Below the pieces are notes generated by a model that made no database searches, was not told where the DNA came from, and saw only the letters and a list, made by a program, of their open reading frames with translations. DNA of 64,000 nt from Rhizobium jaguaris. GTDB lineage: Bacteria; Pseudomonadota; Alphaproteobacteria; Rhizobiales; Rhizobiaceae. The stretch covers positions 3,153,501 through 3,217,500 of the forward strand of contig NZ_CP032694.1 of assembly GCF_003627755.1 (NCBI RefSeq), given 5' to 3'. The translations under genes and the position numbers were made by a program. Positions 54,623-64,000 of the stretch are shown in pieces. Position 1 is the first letter of the stretch, and every line of letters starts with the position of its first letter.

Positions 54623-55447
54623 TCAATTGGCCTTGGCGACCATTTCGATCGGAGCAATCAGCCCGCCTCCCACCGCCGCGCCGACATTACCCAGCCGCTC
54701 CGCCGCGCTCGGCCCCATCAGGGCAGCTTGGCTCAGCGCCTGCCCGCCATTTTCGGCACGGGCACGCATTTCCTGCGCCACCCGGATCGCCAGCGCGCTA
54801 CGGTCCTGCTCGAACTCCACCGTGAAGCCGGCATCTTCAAGCAGTTGTCGATAGGTCGCGGGGCTTCGCACGAAGCTCGTCTCCGGAGTCATCGCCCATG
54901 GCATCGGATAGGGCAGCTCAGCGTCGCGAACCTGCATGATCTCGTAAAGGCCGAACCGACCGCCGCGCTTCAGCACCCGCCGCACCTCAGCAAACAGCGT
55001 CGCCTTGTTTTCGATGTTCATGCCGACGTGGATCAGCGTCGCGCGCTCAAAGCTTTCATCGGCAAAAGGCAGTGCCAGTGCACTTGCCTGACGGAACGAC
55101 ACCTGCATGGCCATGCCGCACCGCTCAGTCAGGGCATTGGCGACATTGACGAATTCATCCGTCAGATCGACACCGGTGACGATACAGCCATACTCGCTGG
55201 CGATATAGCGCGCGGACCCACCAATCCCCGATCCGATGTCGATGAGCCGCATGCCATCGAGCAAATCGAGATCTTTGGCGAATTCCACCGTTGCCTCGCG
55301 CCGTCCAAGGTGAAACTCATCGATACCGGCGAGATCGTCGATGCTGAGATGATCAATATCCTTGCCACTGGCCGTGAGACCGCCAAGGATCGTCGATTCC
55401 AGCGAACCACGCGTATAGTGGCTTGCTACCTTTTCTTCGGTGGACAT
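54623..55447 (-). CDS. SAM-dependent methyltransferase (class I)
   Basis: A 274-residue class I methyltransferase with motif I LIDIGSGIGGSARYIA, the acidic post-I residue in VTGVDLTDEFV, and ATLIHVGMNIENKATLFAEVRRVLKRGGRFGLYEIM resembling ubiquinone/menaquinone or sarcosine-type enzymes. The ATG at 55447 follows GGAGGGATC. It lies upstream of the CLC-F gene on the same strand but 257 bases away, so co-transcription is uncertain. The acceptor molecule is unknown. Confidence 0.9.
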   Translation of the reverse strand: MSTEEKVASHYTRGSLESTILGGLTASGKDIDHLSIDDLAGIDEFHLGRREATVEFAKDLDLLDGMRLIDIGSGIGGSARYIASEYGCIVTGVDLTDEFVNVANALTERCGMAMQVSFRQASALALPFADESFERATLIHVGMNIENKATLFAEVRRVLKRGGRFGLYEIMQVRDAELPYPMPWAMTPETSFVRSPATYRQLLEDAGFTVEFEQDRSALAIRVAQEMRARAENGGQALSQAALMGPSAAERLGNVGAAVGGGLIAPIEMVAKAN

Positions 55448-55628
55448 GATCCCTCCTTCAATGACCTCACATTCACACGATCATGGAAGAATGCTGCGCC
55501 CGCGCCCTACTCCCGTCAAGCGATTGCAGCGATGGCATACGAGGCAGATCAGCAGAAATCGTGACGCATGCCAGTCAGTGCGCAATCGATCCACCGGATC
55601 GATTGCCCGGGCTTCGCCCAACCGCGTC

Positions 55629-56729
55629 TCACCTCATCCTGATCCCTGCCAGCAGCAGGGAGAGCTCCGGCTGCCGGTTCGTATCGGTCTTGCGGTAGAT
55701 CGATTTCAGATGGGCTCTGGCCGTCTGATAACTGACGGTGCGCTGGGTTGCGATGTCGTGCAGGGTCATGCCCTGGGCAAGCATCAGGGCGATTTCCGCC
55801 TCGGCGCGGGTCAATCCGAAAAGCTTGGTCAGCGTTGCCGGCCGCTGACGAACTTTCTCCTCGGGATCTTCAACGGTGGCAAATGCACAGGAATGGCAGA
55901 AAACATCCTGCATATCGCTATCGAGGCGCTGCATGCGCACGATCAGCGGCCGCCGGCCTTTACGGCTGAGCAGCAGGATTTCCGGCTCCGCGGACGTCAG
56001 CAGGTTGCCGTCTCCGAGTACGGCTTTAAGCCGCCGATCGAAAGCGTTTGCGTCTTCCTTGCGGATCGGGCACATCCGCCCCTGATTGATTTGCAGATCC
56101 GGACCGAGCAGCCGGCGCATCTTCTCATTGACGGTGGTCACAAGGCCCATCCGGTCGAAGAACACGCAAGCGACATTGGCCATCTCGAAGGCAGTCGCCA
56201 TGCCCTTCACTTCACTTGCGGATATGTCGCGCATAATTTTCGCCGTGATCATCAGTTTCTGACGTATGCGATGCAAACTTCTTGCTTCGTCTCGGCTGTA
56301 GGGACCGTCCTCGATCCGCCGCTGCAAGGCAAATCCGAGGAGATCGTCGCCGGACGAAAAACCTACTATTGCCGACCAGCGCAGGCCAAAACGCTCTTGC
56401 GCGCGGTAGAAATCGAGTGTCTTGAATTCGTCTTCACCCGCAAAATCCTGCTCGAGCATTACTCCCGCTTGCCGCATGATCGGGATGTGCTGCCTGCGAT
56501 AATCCTGCCTGTACCACTCTTCCGCGAAATAATTCTCCATCGCAGGAGCAAGGCTTTCCGTGACGATGAAGGTGTTAAGCAGCCGACCTTCGATCGGGGC
56601 GATGTTGGCACCGAAGGATCTTGTCGCCTCCGCGACCTTCTCCAGCACGGCCGGCCATAGCGTCGTATCCAGCGCGGCGCCAAAAAATCCGTCCGTTGCC
56701 CGGTCGAGTCCATGAAGATCGAACCGCAT
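55629..56729 (-). CDS. LuxR-type transcriptional regulator
   Basis: A 366-residue regulator with a C-terminal LuxR/GerE HTH (about 300-360; FGLTRAEAEIALMLAQGMTLHDIATQRTVSYQTARAHLKSIYRKT). A long N-terminal sensor contains a PAS-like part (FDRMGLVTTVNEKMRRLLGPDLQINQG). It is not an acyl-homoserine-lactone receptor by length. The ATG at 56729 follows GAAGAGGGGCTA. The region upstream is exceptionally AT-rich. Targets and signal are unknown; 181 bases separate its stop from the methyltransferase gene. Confidence 0.88.
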   Translation of the reverse strand: MRFDLHGLDRATDGFFGAALDTTLWPAVLEKVAEATRSFGANIAPIEGRLLNTFIVTESLAPAMENYFAEEWYRQDYRRQHIPIMRQAGVMLEQDFAGEDEFKTLDFYRAQERFGLRWSAIVGFSSGDDLLGFALQRRIEDGPYSRDEARSLHRIRQKLMITAKIMRDISASEVKGMATAFEMANVACVFFDRMGLVTTVNEKMRRLLGPDLQINQGRMCPIRKEDANAFDRRLKAVLGDGNLLTSAEPEILLLSRKGRRPLIVRMQRLDSDMQDVFCHSCAFATVEDPEEKVRQRPATLTKLFGLTRAEAEIALMLAQGMTLHDIATQRTVSYQTARAHLKSIYRKTDTNRQPELSLLLAGIRMR

Positions 56730-57029
56730 TAGCCCCTCTTCTCGGCTATATCGACTGATCCAAGCATTTCACCCATTACGTCCCCCAACGTTATGTGCGA
56801 ATCAGTTTATTGATGCAAATTCTAAATAATACAAGAAACATTTTTGGTATTAGTGACATTTTACAGAATACATTTAACATAACGCGCATCTAATATATAC
56901 AAAAATGTCAATAATATCATTAGATTACGGACAGCAATAAAAAACATGCTTTGAATTTCTACTATCTCCTAAAAGAAACGGCCGCCCAAAGGCGGCCGCT
57001 TTAAACGTCGGAGATAGAACAAGGCATTG
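56730..57029. other. AT-rich intergenic region
   Basis: Between the LuxR start and the ThuB-like stop, about 200 bases (roughly 56760-56970) are strongly AT-rich with runs such as ATAATACAAGAAACATTTTT. This contrasts with the high-GC surroundings. It carries the LuxR promoter and ends in the terminator at 56979. No gene is seen. Confidence 0.6.
56979..56998 (-). terminator. Rho-independent terminator of the thuBA-like operon
   Basis: CGGCCGCC, CAAA, GGCGGCCG form a perfect 8-bp GC stem. Read on the minus strand it is followed by TTTCTTTT, a good terminator for the ThuB-like gene 30 bases upstream of it. Confidence 0.85.
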
Positions 57030-58073
57030 TCAAACCTTCAGTTCGCGCCGCTCCTTCTCCGTGACCATCGCAAGGTCGAGCACACGCTGCAGATTGGCAG
57101 CATGGCGGAACGTTGGGTCCTGATGACTACCGGTCATGACGGCGTCCGCAAAACGCTGATAATTGGTCGGCACGGGCGGAACCTCGATAACCTTCCATGT
57201 CGCGGTTTCCGTATCCTCGCCGAGGCAGCCGCGCAATTCGGAACCGTTAGGACTATGGGAGATCTCCAGCCCGCCGCGCTCGCCATAGATACGCAGTTTC
57301 AGCTCGTTGAGATGTCCCGTTGCCCAGCGGCTCGCATGCACGACGCCGAGCGCGCCGTTGGCAAAATCGACCGACATCGAGAAGCTGTCATTCGCATCGA
57401 GCGTATATTCGCCGATGCGCTCGTCCGGCGCCTTGTTGAAGGTCTTCAGCCGGGCGAAGACATGGTCGATATCCGTCGCCGCGCCATAGGCGGCGAAGTC
57501 GAGGATATGGATGCCGATATCGCCAAGCACCCCATTCGAGCCGTGACCGGTCGACAGCCGCCACAACCACTTGGATTCGCTTCGCCAATCGCCCCAGGCC
57601 CGGGAAACGAGCCAGCTCTGCAGGTAGGACGCCTCCACATGCTTCACCGTGCCGATCTCGCCCGATATCACCATTTCGCGCGCCTTTTGCAGTTGCGCGA
57701 CATTGCGATAAGTAAGGTTGACCATATTGACAACGCCGGCCCGTTCGGCTGCCTCCGTCATTTCCAGAGCCTTGTCGTAATTCTCTGCAAGCGGTTTCTC
57801 GCAGAGAACATGCTTGCCGGCGGCAAGCAGCGGCAAAGTCGTCGGATGGTGAGCCCGGTCCGGCGTAACGTTGGTTGCCGCATCGAACTCACCCCAGGTG
57901 AGCGCTTCATCCAGCGACGAGAAGCGTTTCTTGATATCGAACATATCGCAAAAGGCGGTGAGCCTCGTCGCATCCGTATCGACGGCGCCGACGATTTCGA
58001 CGCCAGGAATGCGGGCGAAATGCTCCACATGGTTCTTCGCCATGCCGCCCGTACCAACGACTATAAGACGCAT
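57030..58073 (-). CDS. thuB: Gfo/Idh/MocA family oxidoreductase (ThuB-like)
   Basis: A 347-residue NAD(P)-dependent sugar oxidoreductase. It has the N-terminal Rossmann segment MRLIVVGTGGMAKNHVEHFARI, the conserved EKPLAENYDKALEMTEAAE and the later VKHVEASYLQSW and GNGVLGDIGIHILD-like stretch (SNGVLGDIGIHILDFAAYG). It lies eight bases downstream of a ThuA-domain gene; in Sinorhizobium thuA and thuB follow the thuEFGK trehalose/alpha-glucoside importer and oxidise disaccharides to keto forms. Here a sugar importer lies further upstream, separated by an efflux pair. The gene name is by analogy. Confidence 0.85.
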   Translation of the reverse strand: MRLIVVGTGGMAKNHVEHFARIPGVEIVGAVDTDATRLTAFCDMFDIKKRFSSLDEALTWGEFDAATNVTPDRAHHPTTLPLLAAGKHVLCEKPLAENYDKALEMTEAAERAGVVNMVNLTYRNVAQLQKAREMVISGEIGTVKHVEASYLQSWLVSRAWGDWRSESKWLWRLSTGHGSNGVLGDIGIHILDFAAYGAATDIDHVFARLKTFNKAPDERIGEYTLDANDSFSMSVDFANGALGVVHASRWATGHLNELKLRIYGERGGLEISHSPNGSELRGCLGEDTETATWKVIEVPPVPTNYQRFADAVMTGSHQDPTFRHAANLQRVLDLAMVTEKERRELKV

Positions 58074-58081
58074 ATTATACC

Positions 58082-58867
58082 TCAGCGATAACCGGCTTCG
58101 CCGGCCTGGTGCAGTTTCGGGCCACGCTCGACGATCGGCTCCAGCGCTTTTTCGACCGGGACATTCGGCGCATCATGGATATTCGCCTGGGTGCCGAGCG
58201 GATTGTGCGCCCACTTGACGCCATTGATCAGCACCTTCTGTACTGTCTCGTTGTGATAGGTCGGATAGGTCTCGTGGCCGGGGCGGAAATAGAAGATGTT
58301 GCCCGCGCCGCGACGCCAGGTCATGCCGGAGCGGAAGACTTCGCCGCCCTGGAACCAGGAAATGAACACCGTTTCCAACGGCTCTGGAACGGAGAACTGC
58401 TCGCCGTACATCTCCTCGTTTTCCAGCTCGAAATGTTCACCCAGGCCGGCTGCGATCGGGTGGCGCGGATTGATGACCCAAAGGCGCTCGCGTTCACCCG
58501 CTTCGCGCCACCTCAATGCGCAGGGTGTACCCATCAGCCGCTTGAAGATCTTTGAGAAATGACCGGAATGCAGCACCAGGAGGCCCATGCCTTCCCAGAC
58601 GCGCTTGGCGACACGCTCGACGATTTCGTCTTTCACGGCGCCGTGGTCCTTATGGCCCCACCAGACGAGAACATCCGTGTCCTTCAGCCGCGCCTCGCTC
58701 AAGCCGTGCTCTGGCTCCTGCAGCGTCGCAGTTGTCGCATTTATTCCCGTATCGGTGTTGAGTGCCTTGGCGATCGTCGTATGCATGCCCTCGGGATAAA
58801 TCCCGGCAACGACCTTGTTGGTTTGCTCATGAATATTCTCCCCCCAAACGACGGTGCGAATGGTCAT
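58082..58867 (-). CDS. thuA: ThuA-domain protein (trehalose utilisation-like)
   Basis: A 261-residue ThuA-family protein with a class-I glutamine-amidotransferase-like fold: [62 protein letters not shown] and the closing [29 protein letters not shown]. Family members act on keto-sugars with ThuB. It is the first gene of a two-gene operon with the Gfo/Idh protein. An AT-rich promoter region and 204 bases separate it from the SMR gene upstream. Confidence 0.9.
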   Translation of the reverse strand: MTIRTVVWGENIHEQTNKVVAGIYPEGMHTTIAKALNTDTGINATTATLQEPEHGLSEARLKDTDVLVWWGHKDHGAVKDEIVERVAKRVWEGMGLLVLHSGHFSKIFKRLMGTPCALRWREAGERERLWVINPRHPIAAGLGEHFELENEEMYGEQFSVPEPLETVFISWFQGGEVFRSGMTWRRGAGNIFYFRPGHETYPTYHNETVQKVLINGVKWAHNPLGTQANIHDAPNVPVEKALEPIVERGPKLHQAGEAGYR

Positions 58868-59071
58868 CTCGGTGCTCCTCTAAAACATATTCAATTGAAT
58901 AGGTTAGCCGAAACCAAAGCGCTTTGAGAAATGGCTACTCCCAGCTCTCCTTCCGGCCTCCTGAGCAAGACATAGCCCGTCATTTGCGATTTGACAAAGG
59001 CAAAATCGCCGCGACCGAAAACGTTTTCGGTCATGTGACACAAACCGTGATGCAAACTGCGCAGCACGGTT

Positions 59072-59413
59072 CTAATGCGACACGGATTTCGAAAAGAGAT
59101 TGACCACGAGCACGCCGGCGATGATCAATGCCAGTCCGATGATCGCCGCCAGATCTAGCTTCTGGCGGAAAAACACCAGGCCGACGGCGGAGATCAGCAC
59201 GATACCGAGTGCGCTCCAGATGGCATAGGCGATGCCGACCGGGATGACACGTAGCGTCAGCGACAGGAAATAGAAGGCAGCGACGTAACACAGCACAAGC
59301 ACGATTGAGGGACCGAGGCGTGTAAACTGCTGCGACATCTGCAACGCAGTCGTACCGATCACTTCCAGCACAATCGCCACCAGCAGCATCGCATAGACAG
59401 ATGCATTCGCCAT
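59072..59413 (-). CDS. SMR family multidrug/cation efflux protein (EmrE-like)
   Basis: A 113-residue protein with four membrane helices. The essential proton/drug Glu is in LLVAIVLEVIGTTALQMS (about residue 16), and the family signature is YFLSLTLRVIPVGIAYAIWSALGIVLIS. SMR dimers export quaternary ammonium compounds or guanidinium. It is preceded at 19 bases by a TetR gene on the same strand, which probably represses the pair. Confidence 0.93.
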   Translation of the reverse strand: MANASVYAMLLVAIVLEVIGTTALQMSQQFTRLGPSIVLVLCYVAAFYFLSLTLRVIPVGIAYAIWSALGIVLISAVGLVFFRQKLDLAAIIGLALIIAGVLVVNLFSKSVSH

Positions 59414-59432
59414 TCCGGTCTTCCCCTGATTT

Positions 59433-59996
59433 CTAAAGCTGCGTGAGTTCGATCAGCCGGTCGATCAGCTTTTCGCGGGCGCCTTCATCCATCTCATGGC
59501 TGCCGAGCAAGTCGGCCAGCCAGAGCCCATCGGTCGCCAGCCGCACAATCTCAGCGTCGGCTGAAGAGTCCGTGCCGACATATTCCTCGCTGCGCTCGCG
59601 CACCCAGTCGCGCCAGCGCTGGCGCAATTGCGGTTCGCTGAGCAACACCATCGTCACTTGCGCCCAATTCCTCGCTTCCTGCGGCTGGTCGCGAAGTGCG
59701 AGGCAGGCGCGAAGATAGCCGCGGGTAAAACGCCCATGCGGCAACGGATCGGCCCGCATCGCCTCTTCGATTGCCCCATCCAGGCGCTCAAGCAGGCTGT
59801 CGAACAATGCTTCCAAAAGGGTATTTTTGTTGGGAAAATGATGCAGCAGCCCGCCCTTGCTGACACCGGACGCGCCCGAGACCGCATCCAGCGTCACCGC
59901 CGTCATCCCCTTTTCGGACGCCAGCCGCGCGGCCACCTCCAGCAACTGCTGGCGGACGAGTAAAGGCTGCTTCTTTCTGTGGTGCGCTGTGGACAT
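59433..59996 (-). CDS. TetR family transcriptional regulator
   Basis: A 187-residue repressor: N-terminal HTH LLVRQQLLEVAARLASEKGMTAVTLDAVSGASGVSKGGLLHHFPNK-type segment with a variable C-terminal ligand domain ending LLGSHEMDEGAREKLIDRLIELTQL. The start at 59996 is chosen by homology; another ATG six codons upstream is equally possible, as neither has a clear ribosome site. It is co-transcribed with the SMR efflux gene, its likely target. A palindrome lies just upstream. Confidence 0.88.
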   Translation of the reverse strand: MSTAHHRKKQPLLVRQQLLEVAARLASEKGMTAVTLDAVSGASGVSKGGLLHHFPNKNTLLEALFDSLLERLDGAIEEAMRADPLPHGRFTRGYLRACLALRDQPQEARNWAQVTMVLLSEPQLRQRWRDWVRERSEEYVGTDSSADAEIVRLATDGLWLADLLGSHEMDEGAREKLIDRLIELTQL

Positions 59997-60017
59997 GCCG
60001 ACATAACATACCAAATA

Positions 60018-60029
60018 GACGGTTTCGTC
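60018..60029. promoter_or_regulatory. Possible TetR operator
   Basis: GACGGTTTCGTC (GACG arms around GTTT) lies about 20 bases upstream of the TetR start in an AT-rich context (AAATA on one side). It resembles half-spaced TetR-type operators. Candidate only. Confidence 0.4.
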
Positions 60030-60074
60030 AATGATAAGTTTGGGGCCGGCCGCCGCCGGTAGTCGTTTTAGCCG

Positions 60075-61174
<1,100 letters not shown>

Positions 61175-61228
61175 TTTTTCCTCCTCCAGGAGAATTGAAC
61201 CTTGTCAGACCTACCCTTTTCCCTCGGT

Positions 61229-62113
61229 CTATTTGACAGCACCAACCGCTACGCCTCGCGTCAGCGTGCGTTGGAAAATCAGGAAGAAGATCACCGTCGG
61301 GGTGACGCCGAGCAAGGAAGCCGCGGCAATCGCGGTCGGATCCTGCGTATTGGCGCCCGACAACACGCCCATGGCGACGGAGACCGTCTGGTTATTGTTG
61401 GAGACCAGGAAAACCAGGGGAATCAGGAACTCGTTCCAGGTCCAGATGAAGAAGAAGGTTGCCAGCACGGCAAGTGTCGGCCGCAGCACCGGCACGATCA
61501 CCTTCCAAAGAATTTGCCATCGGCTCGCATTGTCGATTAGCGCCGCCTCGATGATCTCACGCGGGAACGTCGTCAGGACCGATGACAGAAGATAAGTGCC
61601 GAACGCGGTGTGCAAAACGCCGAAGATCAGGATCACGGCGAGCATCGAGTCGAACAGACCGATCTGTTTGGCCATGTAGTAGAGCGGATAGACCAGCGCT
61701 TCCTGCGGGGCCATGATGGAAATCAGCAAGACCACCAGCAATGCTTTGCCGCCCCGAACACGCCCGATGCCGATGGCATAGGCATTGAGCAGGCTCAGAA
61801 CCACGGCCAATATGGCTGTGCACCCACTGATCAGAATGCTGTTGAAGAGCTTGCGGGTGAAGTCGACCGTCGTCCAGAAGTTCTGGAGCGCTGTCAGGTC
61901 GAAACTATGCGGCAAGGCAAGCGGACCATTGGCCGCATAGTCCGCCGGCGTCTTGATGGCGTTCAAAGCCGCCAGCAGGAACGGAAAGAGCGTGGCAGCA
62001 AGAAAGACGAGCAGGATAGCCAGGACGATCCAGCGGGCAAAGCCTTTTTTCTGGCCATGATGCACATGCATGTCCGATACAACTTCAGTCGAAAGCGATG
62101 CCGTGGTGGTCAT
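61229..62113 (-). CDS. Sugar ABC transporter permease (MalG type)
   Basis: A 294-residue permease with about six membrane segments (ARWIVLAILLVFLAATLFPFLLAAL first) and the cytoplasmic loop IEAALIDNASRWQILWKVIVPVL. It is the second permease of a CUT1 importer and starts one base after its MalF-type partner's stop. The ATPase gene follows after 54 bases. Confidence 0.94.
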   Translation of the reverse strand: MTTTASLSTEVVSDMHVHHGQKKGFARWIVLAILLVFLAATLFPFLLAALNAIKTPADYAANGPLALPHSFDLTALQNFWTTVDFTRKLFNSILISGCTAILAVVLSLLNAYAIGIGRVRGGKALLVVLLISIMAPQEALVYPLYYMAKQIGLFDSMLAVILIFGVLHTAFGTYLLSSVLTTFPREIIEAALIDNASRWQILWKVIVPVLRPTLAVLATFFFIWTWNEFLIPLVFLVSNNNQTVSVAMGVLSGANTQDPTAIAAASLLGVTPTVIFFLIFQRTLTRGVAVGAVK

Positions 62114-62114
62114 G

Positions 62115-63017
62115 TTAGCGCCCTCCCTCTTGTTTCGACTGCATGCGCAGGAAGGCGATGCCGAGCACTATCGTCATCACGGTCTGCAGGGTCGCGATCG
62201 CCGCTGCATAGCCGACGCGGTTTGTCGTGAAGAAATGATAGTAGGACAGATAGGAAGGCACCGTCGTCGCGTTGTCGGGGCCGCCGGATGTCAGAACGTA
62301 AATCGGCGCGAAGACCTTGAGCGCCGCGATCAGCGTTGTAAGGGCGACGACAAAAATCTCGGGCATGAGCATGGGGATGGTGATGTAGCGAAACCGTCCG
62401 AACCAGCTCGCATTGTCGAGTTCGGCGGCTTCGTAGAGCGAAGGGTCCACACGCGCCAATCCGGACATGAACACGACCAGGCAATAGCCGACCTGAACCC
62501 AGACGATGACGGCCGAAACCGCCCAGAGCGCAAAGCTTGCGTCCCCCAGCCAATTCTTCGCCAAGAAATCGAGGCCAATCCCTTTCAGCACCGCGTTGAT
62601 GATACCGACCGGGTTGAGGATCCAGGCCCAGAGAACGCCGGCGGCCGTCAGCGGCAAAATCTGCGGCAGATAGAAGCCGGCGCGAAAGAAACTCGACCAG
62701 GTTTCGCTGAACTGCGCACTGATATAGTCGAACAGAACCGCCGCCAGAACCAGCCCAAGAAGAATGGGCACGATCGTCATCGAAATGATGAACAGAACCG
62801 TGTGCTGGATCGAACTCCAGAACACCGTATCGGCGAGCAGCCTCTGGTAGTTCTCGATTCCGACATAGCGCGGCGCAATGTTTCCACCTTTCCAGGTGGT
62901 GAAGCTGATCGCGAAGTTGGCGATTAACGGTACGAGCACCACCAGGATAAACCCCAGCATGCCTGGGATCATATAAAGGTAGTACCCCGCCCTCCCGGCG
63001 TTCTGAGACTTGTCCAT
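62115..63017 (-). CDS. Sugar ABC transporter permease (MalF type)
   Basis: A 300-residue permease beginning MDKSQNAGRAGYYLYMIPGM, about six membrane segments and the loop YEAAELDNASWFGRFRYITIPML. The ATG at 63017 follows CTGGAGGAACTCG; the open frame extends 18 codons upstream without a site. It partners the MalG-type protein and the binding protein that precedes it by 72 bases. Confidence 0.94.
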   Translation of the reverse strand: MDKSQNAGRAGYYLYMIPGMLGFILVVLVPLIANFAISFTTWKGGNIAPRYVGIENYQRLLADTVFWSSIQHTVLFIISMTIVPILLGLVLAAVLFDYISAQFSETWSSFFRAGFYLPQILPLTAAGVLWAWILNPVGIINAVLKGIGLDFLAKNWLGDASFALWAVSAVIVWVQVGYCLVVFMSGLARVDPSLYEAAELDNASWFGRFRYITIPMLMPEIFVVALTTLIAALKVFAPIYVLTSGGPDNATTVPSYLSYYHFFTTNRVGYAAAIATLQTVMTIVLGIAFLRMQSKQEGGR

Positions 63018-63089
63018 CGAGTTCCTCCAGTCCGATACGGCGAGGCGGCATTGAAGCCGTCCCGCCGCCATGAATCGTTGCCGATGGTT

Positions 63090-64000
63090 TTATTGCGCCG
63101 CCTGCACGTCGTCATAGGCCTTCTTCAGGCGCGCGACGAACTGGTCGGGCGTCGACGAGCCATTCACCAGACCCGTGGTCGCCTGGATGAGGAGCTCATA
63201 GTAGCCGGGTACCGGCCAATCCGGATAGAAGCCGAGGCCACCCTTGTCGGAGATCTGATTGAAGATCTCCACATTGCGCTTGCCCACCTCATCGGTAATG
63301 GCTGCCGGATCGGCGGCGATGGCGACACCGCCAAGATTTGCCTGTGCGTTCTGGTTTTCCTTGCTCAACACAAGGCCGATGAACTCTTCGGCAAGATCCT
63401 TGTTCTTGGCGCTCTTCGGCACCATGAACATGCTGCCCGTGGAGCCGGTGCTGTACTTCGGCGTCGGGAAGACGAACTGGCTCCACTTGAAGTTCTTGAT
63501 ATTGGTAGCGAAATTGCCGTTGTTCCAAGTACCGCTGACAAACATTGGCGATTTGCCGGAAGAAAACAGGTTGTCGGCACCGCCCGTGCCCTTGAGACCG
63601 GTCGAATCCTTGGAGATGTAACCCTTGTTGACCCAGTCGACGATCTTCTGAGCGGCAAACAGGAAGGGCTTGGTGTCCAGCGCAGCCTTGAGGCCCTGGT
63701 AATTCTTGACCCAGGTGTCGTCTGCCTGCGTCAGCGCCAGCGTATACAGCAGATGCTGCCCGTTGGAATCCACCGTGCCATAGGCAAGCGGCGTAATGCC
63801 CTTCTTCTTGAAGGCATCGAGAGCTGCCTCGAACTCCTCCAGAGTGGTGGGCACCTTGATGCCGTTCGCTTGGAACATGTCAACGTTATAGAAAACCGAG
63901 ACAAATTCGGCATAGGCGGGGATGCCGATCATCGGACCGGAGCCATAAATGCCATTCTGGTCGTATTTGCTGAGCTGGGTCTTGGTATCGCTCAGAATCT
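63090..64000 (-). CDS. Sugar ABC transporter substrate-binding protein (partial, runs off right edge)
   Basis: At least 303 residues of a family 1 solute-binding protein; the frame is open to the window end, so the N-terminus and signal peptide lie outside. Typical features are GIPAYAEFVSVFYNVDMFQANGIKVPTTLEEFEAALDAFKKKGITPLAYG, SGKSPMFVSGTWN and MFMVPKSAKNKDLAEEFIGLVLS. It would be the first gene of the CUT1 operon continuing with MalF, MalG and the frameshifted ATPase. By analogy with thuEFGK the solute may be trehalose or a related disaccharide, but this is inference. Confidence 0.92.
   Translation of the reverse strand, partial: ILSDTKTQLSKYDQNGIYGSGPMIGIPAYAEFVSVFYNVDMFQANGIKVPTTLEEFEAALDAFKKKGITPLAYGTVDSNGQHLLYTLALTQADDTWVKNYQGLKAALDTKPFLFAAQKIVDWVNKGYISKDSTGLKGTGGADNLFSSGKSPMFVSGTWNNGNFATNIKNFKWSQFVFPTPKYSTGSTGSMFMVPKSAKNKDLAEEFIGLVLSKENQNAQANLGGVAIAADPAAITDEVGKRNVEIFNQISDKGGLGFYPDWPVPGYYELLIQATTGLVNGSSTPDQFVARLKKAYDDVQAAQ

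Overview
The window is high-GC DNA with the gene content of an alphaproteobacterium of the Rhizobiaceae (Rhizobium/Agrobacterium type). The evidence is the density of ABC uptake operons with LacI, IclR, RpiR, AraC and MocR regulators, ThuA/ThuB-type proteins, a YqiJ/flotillin operon, EptA and LpxO lipid A enzymes, and ATGA gene overlaps. No rRNA, tRNA, CRISPR array, complete insertion sequence or replication gene was seen. Most of the window is accessory catabolic and envelope-stress content.

Layout. 0-7 kb: start of a YciI-like gene, a VOC protein, a frameshifted PAP2 lipid phosphatase, a receiver-only response regulator, the phosphoethanolamine transferase EptA, a cupin, a luciferase-like oxidoreductase and MsrB. 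6.8-12.7 kb: an RpiR regulator followed by a binding protein, a fused double permease, an ATPase and two membrane proteins. 12.8-21.8 kb: a sugar (CUT1) ABC operon on the minus strand with an aldo/keto reductase, an amidohydrolase and a glycosidase-like protein, divergent from a second glycosidase-like protein; both glycosidase-like proteins carry a CYCxHC motif. 22-26 kb: a secreted unknown, an IclR regulator, a transglutaminase-like protein and a LacI regulator. 26.4-36.4 kb: a peptide-type ABC operon with an alpha-glucuronidase-like glycosidase, an SDR and a histidine phosphatase. 36.5-43.8 kb: PhyH dioxygenase/AraC pair, MocR/PNPOx-like pair, two GNATs (one AAC(6')-like), a membrane hydroxylase and a secreted VOC protein.

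44-51 kb holds the most unusual part. First comes a single 1107-residue protein joining E1-alpha, E1-beta, a lipoyl domain and a KAS III ketosynthase. It is followed by a three-gene membrane-stress operon: PspA with a TnpB-like N-terminal extension, a YqiJ/NfeD-like protein and a flotillin. 51-56.7 kb: LpxO-like hydroxylase, a fluoride-export set (CLC-F antiporter, a 35-codon coupled small frame, CrcB), a methyltransferase and a LuxR regulator. 57-64 kb: ThuB/ThuA-like genes, a TetR/SMR efflux pair, and a CUT1 sugar ABC operon whose ATPase carries a one-base frameshift and whose binding protein runs off the window.

Working together: the catabolic blocks pair an importer with intracellular glycosidases and oxidoreductases under local repressors. 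EptA, the PAP2 phosphatase and LpxO would modify lipid A, and PspA/flotillin and the fluoride exporters would protect the membrane and cytoplasm. All functions are read from motifs and context; no database search was run.
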